Shown here in pieces: positions 6,986-12,259 of a DNA stretch of 12,259 nt; positions within the stretch are counted from its first letter, which is position 1; each line of letters opens with the position of its first letter. This DNA is from an uncultured Gloeocapsa sp. Its GTDB lineage: Bacteria; Cyanobacteriota; Cyanobacteriia; Cyanobacteriales; Gloeocapsaceae. Location: NCBI GenBank assembly GCA_937930495.1, contig CALGKL010000310.1, positions 1 to 12,259 of the forward strand. Direction: 5' to 3'. A program made the translations under genes and the position numbers. The notes beneath the pieces are model-generated. The model did not search any database. It was not told the origin of the DNA and saw only the letters and a program-made list of their open reading frames with translations.

Positions 6986-7776
6986 TGTGATAACTCCTGA
7001 GTTAAATGAGAAGAAAAAGGGTGAATTTGCTTAGAGGATTCACCACAGACAAGACAGTGAGGATCGCGATAAGAACGACGTTTAGCAAAAGTAGCATTAG
7101 CCAGATTCATCGTCAGCAATTGTCCAAACAGAGGCTCACCCAATCCTGTCACTACTTTGATTACTTCCAAGGCCGCCAAACAAGCTAAAGTACCCGAAAC
7201 TGCACCAATAACACCAAAACCCCAACGATCCCAGTCAGGTTTTTCTGGGAAAAGACAAGACAAACAGGGAGTCGACCCGGGAATGATGGTAGTCAGATAG
7301 GCATCAAAATCGCACATAGCAGCTTCAATCATCGGTTGTTGCGCACGTACACAGGCGTCATTGAGTAAATTACGTTCTGTGAAGTCAAAAGCGCAGTCAA
7401 CAGAGAGATCAGCTTGTTTAACCAAATCGTAAATATTTTCAGCGGTAACATATTCTGGAATAGCGTCGATCGCCACATCGGGGTTAATTTTTAAGAGAGT
7501 TTCTTTGGCTTTGACAACCCTAGTTTTCCCAACCCAATCATGGGTCATCAAGATTTGACGGTTAAGATCATCTAGTTGTAACTCTCCACCTCGCACTAAA
7601 ATTAATTTACCGATACCAGCTACGGCTAGATAGAGAGCAACTGTTCCACCTAAACCACCGACTCCCGTAACTAATACCGTTGTCGATTTAAGTTTTTGTT
7701 GGGCTATTTCCCCAAAACCTGGTAACATCATCTGACGTCGATAGCGTTCTCGTTCTGTCGGTGTTAGTTCAATCAC
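6982..7776 (-). CDS. hesA: HesA, ThiF/MoeB-like E1 adenylating protein
   Basis: The 264-aa protein belongs to the ThiF/MoeB/HesA superfamily, whose members adenylate the C-terminus of a ubiquitin-like sulfur carrier. It has the ATP-binding GVGGLGG (38-44), the family RGGELQLDDLNRQILM (62-77), and two Zn-type pairs CLSC (171-174) and CLVC (241-244). HesA is found in nif clusters; its exact substrate is not established, and a role in molybdenum or sulfur handling is inferred. The start is GTG at 7776 (complement of 7774-7776), overlapping the nifW TGA as GTGA, with AGGAG at 7787-7791. Its own stop overlaps hesB. Confidence 0.94.
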   Translation of the reverse strand: MIELTPTERERYRRQMMLPGFGEIAQQKLKSTTVLVTGVGGLGGTVALYLAVAGIGKLILVRGGELQLDDLNRQILMTHDWVGKTRVVKAKETLLKINPDVAIDAIPEYVTAENIYDLVKQADLSVDCAFDFTERNLLNDACVRAQQPMIEAAMCDFDAYLTTIIPGSTPCLSCLFPEKPDWDRWGFGVIGAVSGTLACLAALEVIKVVTGLGEPLFGQLLTMNLANATFAKRRSYRDPHCLVCGESSKQIHPFSSHLTQELSQ

Positions 7777-8111
7777 TTTTGTTCCACTCCTGAATTATTG
7801 GTTAGAGTTTCCCAGAAAACTACGTTTTTCGGTTTTTCTTGGAAAACTTTAAACAATTTAGTTTCTAGAGGGCTAGCGGTTTGAAACAATTCATAGGCTT
7901 CGGTAAAAGCTTCCTTGTATTTAGCTAGTTTTTCCTCTTCAGAAATGTCAGGGAAAACCTCATCTATTTCTGTAATCAATTGGGAGAACTTTTTCAAGAT
8001 ATGTAACCGATTGACGTTAACAAATTTTTGGTCATAGGGAATCTCAAAAAACTGTAAATAATCTTCGGTATCAACTAGTTGTTGAAAAGCTTTGAGGGTT
8101 TTTTCATTCAT
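7773..8111 (-). CDS. nifW: Nitrogenase-stabilising/protective protein NifW
   Basis: The 112-aa protein has the NifW signature: TEDYLQFFEIPYDQKFVNVN (15-34) followed by RLHILKKFSQ (35-44), then an acidic helical region and a PLETKLFKVF segment. NifW associates with the MoFe protein during its assembly and is thought to protect it from oxygen. The ATG at 8111 overlaps the TGA of the DUF683 gene by 8 bases (ATGAATGA), and its stop overlaps hesA by 4 bases. The short C-terminal tail (NNSGVEQK) looks unstructured. Confidence 0.95.
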   Translation of the reverse strand: MNEKTLKAFQQLVDTEDYLQFFEIPYDQKFVNVNRLHILKKFSQLITEIDEVFPDISEEEKLAKYKEAFTEAYELFQTASPLETKLFKVFQEKPKNVVFWETLTNNSGVEQK

Positions 8112-8319
8112 TTAGTTTCGAATCCCATTCTTGGAGTTGTTGTTTGAGTTGATGGAGTTGTTGATAGATTTCGTAAGTTTGCGCAGCGGCGCTCGGCAGA
8201 AGCTCGTAATCTGTTGGTAATCCTTCGGCCAGGTCGTGCAAGTCCATTTTCAGCTGACCCGCTTTAGAATTGAGACGTCTGATTTTGTCTTTGAGTTCGG
8301 CAATGGTTTCTCTAGTCAT
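8104..8319 (-). CDS. DUF683/Rop-like nif-associated coiled-coil protein
   Basis: The 71-aa protein consists of two helices: MTRETIAELKDKIRRLNSK onward, a turn near EGLPTDYELLPS (32-43), then a Gln/Leu-rich helix to the C-terminus. This fits the Rop-like helical hairpin family (DUF683) typically found next to nifX/nifW; a Cyanothece member has been structurally studied and linked to iron binding. The MDLHDLAEGLP motif (25-35, His28) is typical. The ATG at 8319 lies 2 bases after the stop codon of the DUF269 gene with no Shine-Dalgarno of its own, so it probably depends on coupled translation. It overlaps nifW by 8 bases. Confidence 0.9.
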   Translation of the reverse strand: MTRETIAELKDKIRRLNSKAGQLKMDLHDLAEGLPTDYELLPSAAAQTYEIYQQLHQLKQQLQEWDSKLNE

Positions 8320-8321
8320 AA

Positions 8322-8798
8322 TTAGATATCTGCTACTTCAGGGAAACGTTGAATAAACTCAACACCGGATTGGACAAGTTTTTCTCCTTCCTCGGCGAGT
8401 TTTTCTAAGGAATCAAAACCGAAACGTTGAACGTCTCTTAAGGTACGGTTGACTACGATAAGACGACCGGCCCAGATTAAAGCCCAACCGAAACCCTCAT
8501 GACTTAAATCTATAACCACTTGACAGAGTTTACCCGTTTCTTTTTCTATTAACGCGGCGATCGCCCGATAGAAACTTAAAACGCGCAATTTGGTTACCGG
8601 ATCAACATCTCCCTCCACAGAGATTTCTTTTTTCTTTTGTTTAGTAACCACAAAAGGAGCAATTACTAAGCGATCTTCCCAACTACGAAAAGTACCATAA
8701 TGATCTTGAGCGCGAATCTGACGGGTTAACTCCTGTAAAAAGGCATTTTCCTTAACCAACTGATTAACCGTTTCAACGTCTATTTGTCTAGCTGTCAT
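8322..8798 (-). CDS. NifX-associated protein, DUF269 family (canonical copy)
   Basis: This 158-aa protein is the standard DUF269 member that follows nifX in cyanobacterial nif operons. Recognisable blocks are FLQELTRQIRAQD (20-32), a W at 40, DPVTKLRVLSFYRAI (66-80), EKETGKL (85-91), LSHEGFGWALIWAGRLIVV (98-116) and FGFDSLEKL (126-134). Its biochemical role is not established; the constant pairing with nifX and DUF683 points to cofactor assembly. The ATG at 8798 has AGGAG at 8803-8807. It follows nifX by 24 bases and precedes DUF683 by 2 bases. It has a clear divergent homologue on the other side of nifX. Confidence 0.93.
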   Translation of the reverse strand: MTARQIDVETVNQLVKENAFLQELTRQIRAQDHYGTFRSWEDRLVIAPFVVTKQKKKEISVEGDVDPVTKLRVLSFYRAIAALIEKETGKLCQVVIDLSHEGFGWALIWAGRLIVVNRTLRDVQRFGFDSLEKLAEEGEKLVQSGVEFIQRFPEVADI

Positions 8799-8822
8799 AT
8801 TTCTCCTGATTGTCTATTTAGG

Positions 8823-9224
8823 TTATTCTTCCTCGGTAAAATCTTGTGATGTTGTTTCTTTTTGCATAATTTTGCGTAACCAAGGGGGAGGATTTCCCTT
8901 GAGTACCTTAACTAGTTCATTGAGAACATTATCGATAGTCTCTTCCTCAGTTTTGGCGCGAATGGGGGTAATTTTCTTACGAATTAATCGCGCTGCTGCA
9001 CTTCCCCCAATTGCCGAAACATAGACAAGAGAACAATCAGCTAAAGCCTCTATTTTCGGGACTAATTTATCTTCGTTACCATCTTCTTTGAAATCTCCGG
9101 TAAATTCCAGAGTCTTAACCAAATTAAAACCATCTGGGGAGACCTCATAGAGGGCAATTTGTTTAGCCCAACCAAAATGGGCGTTGATATGGACATTATC
9201 GCTGGTAGTAAAAGCAACTTTCAT
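8823..9224 (-). CDS. nifX: Nitrogenase cofactor carrier NifX
   Basis: The 133-aa NifX belongs to the dinitrogenase iron-molybdenum cofactor-binding family, which carries NifB-cofactor and later precursors to NifEN. The sequence begins MKVAFTTSDNVHINAHFGWA, with the conserved HFG segment. It continues with VSPDGF, LVYVSAIGGSAAARLIRKK and a C-terminal acidic tail. I choose the ATG at 9224, because a near-perfect AGGAGG lies at 9229-9234. A longer frame to 9275 would overlap the preceding gene and adds residues unlike NifX. It is flanked by two DUF269 genes. Confidence 0.95.
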   Translation of the reverse strand: MKVAFTTSDNVHINAHFGWAKQIALYEVSPDGFNLVKTLEFTGDFKEDGNEDKLVPKIEALADCSLVYVSAIGGSAAARLIRKKITPIRAKTEEETIDNVLNELVKVLKGNPPPWLRKIMQKETTSQDFTEEE

Positions 9225-9243
9225 AATTCCTCCTCGGAATGAC

Positions 9244-9693
9244 TTAAAAAAACTTCGCGATTCTTCTGAGGGCATAACAGATGACCTCTTCGGCTTTGAG
9301 AATCAAACTGTCTAGAGAATGAAAAGCAATAGGGTTTTGTTGAGGAAAACTTTCTGTCATGACTAAAAGATAGCCACAACAAATAACTACTGACCCAAAT
9401 CCTTTATGTGTATAATTGATAAAGGTTTCTAAGAGTTTTCCCGTTTCTTTTTCCACTTCTTTGCAGATAGCTTGATAGAAAGCGAGGATCCCAAGTTGAG
9501 TTAATGAGGGGTCAGAGTCATTAAGACCAAAAACCAGAGATTGTAATAGTTCTTCATTTGACCAATGTTGATAGATTCCTTGTTGATCTTGTAAACGAAA
9601 TTGTTGGATTAACTCCTCTAAAAAAGGATGTTTAGTAGAGGGGATACTAGGGGCGTAAGGCTCGCACCCAAGATAGGCTATAGTTGAGTTCAT
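9244..9693 (-). CDS. Second, divergent DUF269-family protein between nifN and nifX
   Basis: This 149-aa protein is homologous along most of its length to the canonical DUF269 protein encoded after nifX. Shared blocks: PFLEELIQQFRLQD (23-36) vs FLQELTRQIRAQD; DPSLTQLGILAFYQAI (61-76) vs DPVTKLRVLSFYRAI; EKETGKL (81-87), identical; THKGFG (95-100) vs SHEGFG; FHSLDSL (124-130) vs FDSLEKL. It differs by a different N-terminus (YLGCEPYAPSIPST), loss of about 9 residues in the KKKEISVEGD region, and a CC pair in VICCGYLL. The ATG at 9691-9693 has no visible Shine-Dalgarno. It is 61 bp after nifN and 19 bp before nifX. In cyanobacterial clusters I know, nifX follows nifN directly, so this copy is unusual. 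Its function is unknown. Confidence 0.88.
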   Translation of the reverse strand: MNSTIAYLGCEPYAPSIPSTKHPFLEELIQQFRLQDQQGIYQHWSNEELLQSLVFGLNDSDPSLTQLGILAFYQAICKEVEKETGKLLETFINYTHKGFGSVVICCGYLLVMTESFPQQNPIAFHSLDSLILKAEEVICYALRRIAKFF

Positions 9694-9754
9694 GAGCGGC
9701 TCTGAGAATGTAGAGTGAAATAAGAATTCTTAATTGGGAGTAACTCAAAAGTCC

Positions 9755-11059
9755 TTAATGATTGATTTCTGACTCGAGAAAGACATTACCAACATCAAAT
9801 AAAAATTGCATCGTACCGCGATAACCTACTAAACAACGTTGATTGTTACCGAGGCGATCGAAAATAGGATAACCAAGACGATACAGGGGACATTGGCGTT
9901 TTTGAGCGAGAGTTTTTCCCTGAGAATTAGTGATCAGTAAATCGACAGGATTATCTCCTAAGAGATTTTCCAGATCCTCTAAATCACCGATAATTACCGT
10001 TTCCAGGGGTAAATCCTCTAAAATAGCTGATTTAGTGGTAGTCACAGCCGCGATAATCTCTGTCCCCATAGACTGAAGTAACCAACTAGTTTGGTAGAGT
10101 AAATCAGGTTCCAGGGCGATCGCTATTCTTTTGCCTCCAAAATAGAAATGAGTATCCAGCATAGCGTCTTGTAATTGACGACGCTGACGGAGGTATTTAG
10201 GGGGAACTGGTACACCACTGATTTGAGAGAGTTTCCAGAGAAATTGATCTACCGCTTCTAGACCAGCTAAACTAGGGAAAACCTGATAATCGGTGTGAAA
10301 GCGTTCTTGGAGAATAGTAGCAGCAGGGCGCATACTTTCCCCGAGGGCCAAAGTAAAGAGAGAATTAGGTAAAGATTGCAATTGTGTCAGAGAAGTTCCC
10401 CCCGAGGTTACGGTTTGATATTCATCCTCTAGATGTCCGTCTAAAGAACCAGATAAATCAGGAAGTACCAGGGGTGTAAGTCCAAAAGCGGCGACAATTT
10501 CTTTAATTTCCTCCACATCACCAGGAGAGAGTAAAGAACCAGCTAAAATAGTAACCTGTTGAGAATCAGCAACAGAATTAACACCATAATCAGCCGAAAC
10601 GCAGGACTCTACAGCGGTTGCATAGCCATCTTGTAAAGAACCCTGATAATCAGGGGTAGAAGCGAAGATAATTGGTAAATCAAGCAATTCGGGGTGGTTA
10701 GCTCGAAAAGACTTAAGGATACCCTTCATATCATCACCTCTGGTTTCAGTCAACCCCGTAGTCAATAAACCGATTAACTCAGGTTTAGCCCTATCTACTA
10801 AAGCTAAGATAGCTTGTTCAATATTTTCCTCACCGCCTAAGATAGTAGAGACTTCCGTCATAGCGGTTGTAGCCAGAGGGATAGACTCACGGAAATGACG
10901 TACCAGAAACACTTTAGCAAAAGCCGTACAGCCTTGGGAACCATGAAATAGAGGCATCATCCCTTTCAAGCCTAGGAAAGCCAAAGCAGCGCCTAGGGGT
11001 TGACTTTGTTTGAGAGGATTAACCGCTAAGGATTTTTTCGGTGTAATAACATTAGTCAT
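9755..11059 (-). CDS. nifN: Nitrogenase cofactor scaffold subunit NifN
   Basis: NifN is the beta-type subunit of the NifEN complex, homologous to NifK, on which the precursor of the iron-molybdenum cofactor is matured. The 434-aa protein has the expected start, including NPLKQSQPLGAALAFLG and the conserved cluster-ligand Cys44 in FHGSQGCTAFAKV. It continues with TTGLTETRGDD (100-110) and the C-terminal PLYRLGYPIFDRLG and GYRGTMQFLFD. Length is in the usual range and no truncation is seen. The ATG at 11059 is 44 bases after nifE, with only a weak ribosome-binding site. It is co-directional with nifE. Confidence 0.96.
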   Translation of the reverse strand: MTNVITPKKSLAVNPLKQSQPLGAALAFLGLKGMMPLFHGSQGCTAFAKVFLVRHFRESIPLATTAMTEVSTILGGEENIEQAILALVDRAKPELIGLLTTGLTETRGDDMKGILKSFRANHPELLDLPIIFASTPDYQGSLQDGYATAVESCVSADYGVNSVADSQQVTILAGSLLSPGDVEEIKEIVAAFGLTPLVLPDLSGSLDGHLEDEYQTVTSGGTSLTQLQSLPNSLFTLALGESMRPAATILQERFHTDYQVFPSLAGLEAVDQFLWKLSQISGVPVPPKYLRQRRQLQDAMLDTHFYFGGKRIAIALEPDLLYQTSWLLQSMGTEIIAAVTTTKSAILEDLPLETVIIGDLEDLENLLGDNPVDLLITNSQGKTLAQKRQCPLYRLGYPIFDRLGNNQRCLVGYRGTMQFLFDVGNVFLESEINH

Positions 11060-11103
11060 AACTTAATAGCCAAGAGGATGGTGTGGGTAATAAATGCTTT
11101 CTC

Positions 11104-12259
11104 CTAACAATCCCAAGGTGCGGGTTTTCTTACTTGTTCCCAAATAGGACTATAGATAGCCTCATCGATTTCTCTTGCCATTTCAATCATTCCCTTGTAA
11201 CCCGCGTAGGAGTGATGACGTTCTTGATTAATATCTAGAAAAGGGATACGCGCTTTGAGAGCGGTATACTGATTACGTCCACCAGCGACAAGCAGATCAG
11301 CTTTAGTTCGATTAATCAGTCTGAGGATTTCTTCAGCGTTACCCTTTTCGAGCATAACGCCCTCTGCACCCAAAAGCTGTTTAATACGGGCCTTATCTTC
11401 CTCGGTGCTTTTTTTAGTGCTAGTTGCGACCACTTTAATCCCCAAATCTTGAGCCGCAGAGATTATCGACCAACTTTTCACCCCACCTGTATAAAGAACC
11501 ATGCGTTTATCTTGCAAACGTTTACGGTAAGGGGCTAAAGCCACATCAAGAGCTGTAGTTTCCTCGGCGATTAACTTTTCTACCCTATCTTGTAAAGCCG
11601 GATCGCCGAGTTTAGCGGCGATATTGCGTAAACAACGATTGAGATCAGCTACACCATAGAAGGACTCTTCGATATAGGGAATACCGTAGCGTTCCTGCAT
11701 AGTCGTAGCCAGATTAATCAGAGCCTTAGAACAAATCATCACGTTAAGCTTAGCTCTATGTGCCCTGCAGACCTCTGCATAGGTTGCATCCCCAGTAATT
11801 TTAGCTAGTACTCGGATCCCGAGTTTCTCAAATAGAGGTAAAACGTTCCAAAGTTCACCAGCGATATTATATTCACCGATGAGGTTAATATCGTAGGGGG
11901 TAGTGTATTCAGGTTCTGCTGTCCCGATAACGTATTCTAGCAATGATTCACCAGAGAGACGATTGCCGAGATTTTTACTGCCAACGAAACCAGGAGAATT
12001 GACAGGGATAACCGGTAAGCCAACCTTTTTACTCGCAGCTGTACAGACAGCGTCCAAATCATCACCAATCAAAGCGGTCACGCAGGTAGAATAGACAAAA
12101 ACCGCCGCCGGTTGGTAACGCTGAACCACTTCCCCAATCGCTTTATAGAGTTTTTTCTCGCCACCGAAGATAATATCATTCTCGCTGAGATCGGTAGTAA
12201 AGCCCATTTTATAGAGCATCGAACCAGAGGAAAGACTACCGCGACTGCCCCAGGAGTTA
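11104..12259 (-). CDS. nifE: Nitrogenase cofactor scaffold subunit NifE (N-terminus outside window)
   Basis: The frame is open past the right edge of the window, so the N-terminal part is missing (roughly 80-90 residues, by comparison with typical NifE). The visible part, 384 residues, begins NSWGSRGSLSSGSMLYKMGF. That continues upstream of an ATG at 12219, which is therefore internal. It shows IIFGGEKKLYKAI, the cluster-proximal FVYSTCVTALIGDDLDAVC, and the NifE-type C-terminal DINQERHHSYAGYKGMIEMA. This distinguishes it from NifD. With NifN it forms the alpha2beta2 scaffold for cofactor maturation. It ends in TAG at 11104-11106, 44 bases before nifN. Confidence 0.96.
   Translation of the reverse strand, partial: NSWGSRGSLSSGSMLYKMGFTTDLSENDIIFGGEKKLYKAIGEVVQRYQPAAVFVYSTCVTALIGDDLDAVCTAASKKVGLPVIPVNSPGFVGSKNLGNRLSGESLLEYVIGTAEPEYTTPYDINLIGEYNIAGELWNVLPLFEKLGIRVLAKITGDATYAEVCRAHRAKLNVMICSKALINLATTMQERYGIPYIEESFYGVADLNRCLRNIAAKLGDPALQDRVEKLIAEETTALDVALAPYRKRLQDKRMVLYTGGVKSWSIISAAQDLGIKVVATSTKKSTEEDKARIKQLLGAEGVMLEKGNAEEILRLINRTKADLLVAGGRNQYTALKARIPFLDINQERHHSYAGYKGMIEMAREIDEAIYSPIWEQVRKPAPWDC

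Noticed and set aside
7006..7188. Short + strand open frame inside hesA
   Set aside because: It lies wholly inside the well-supported hesA C-terminal region and has an unrelated, low-information product.
9225..9275. Longer NifX with a 17-residue N-terminal extension starting at 9275
   Set aside because: It would overlap the preceding gene by 32 bases, and a near-perfect AGGAGG sits directly before the internal ATG at 9224, where the conserved MKVAFTT start lies.
11903..12094. Short + strand open frame inside nifE
   Set aside because: It is opposite a conserved NifE segment including the STCVTALIGDD motif, so it is a shadow.
12217..12219. ATG at 12219 as the start of nifE
   Set aside because: The frame continues to the window edge and the upstream residues NSWGSRGSLSSGS are typical internal NifE sequence.

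Overview
The window is a stretch of cyanobacterial chromosome carrying the downstream half of a nif (nitrogen fixation) operon next to housekeeping genes. The evidence for a cyanobacterium is the gene order nifE-nifN-nifX-DUF269-DUF683-nifW-hesA-hesB-fdxH followed by feoA and fdxB, seven copies of the HIP1 octamer GCGATCGC, the heterocyst-type ferredoxin FdxH, and cyanobacterial-type ClpP and IlvC. The order is close to that known from unicellular Cyanothece/Crocosphaera-type diazotrophs. The genus cannot be fixed from the sequence alone.

Layout. Positions 1-2945 are on the + strand: the 3' end of purN, a 750-aa RNase II/R-family protein (Zam/VacB type), and a 71-aa single-membrane-segment protein. 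A strong stem-loop at 2941-2975 lies between these and everything else, which is on the - strand. Reading in the - direction from the right edge: nifE (5' end outside the window), nifN, a second divergent DUF269 gene, nifX, the canonical DUF269 gene, DUF683, nifW, hesA, hesB, fdxH, an unrecognised 121-aa gene, feoA, fdxB. After a 196-bp spacer come clpP, a DUF4090-like gene and ilvC.

How they work together. NifE/NifN form the scaffold on which the nitrogenase iron-molybdenum cofactor precursor matures, and NifX binds and shuttles it. DUF269 and DUF683 proteins are small partners that accompany NifX in many diazotrophs. NifW helps assemble or protect the MoFe protein. HesA (E1-like) and HesB (A-type Fe-S carrier) probably serve cofactor or cluster supply. 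FdxH (2Fe-2S) and FdxB (two 4Fe-4S-type Cys motifs) supply electrons, and FeoA relates to iron uptake. From DUF269 to hesB the genes overlap or nearly touch, which suggests translational coupling.

Two points stand out. There are two DUF269 paralogues flanking nifX, where one is usual. The RNase II/R-like protein has lost the aspartate cluster that normally forms its catalytic site. No gene-free stretch exceeds 300 bases. No tRNA, rRNA, CRISPR array, insertion sequence or phage gene was seen.
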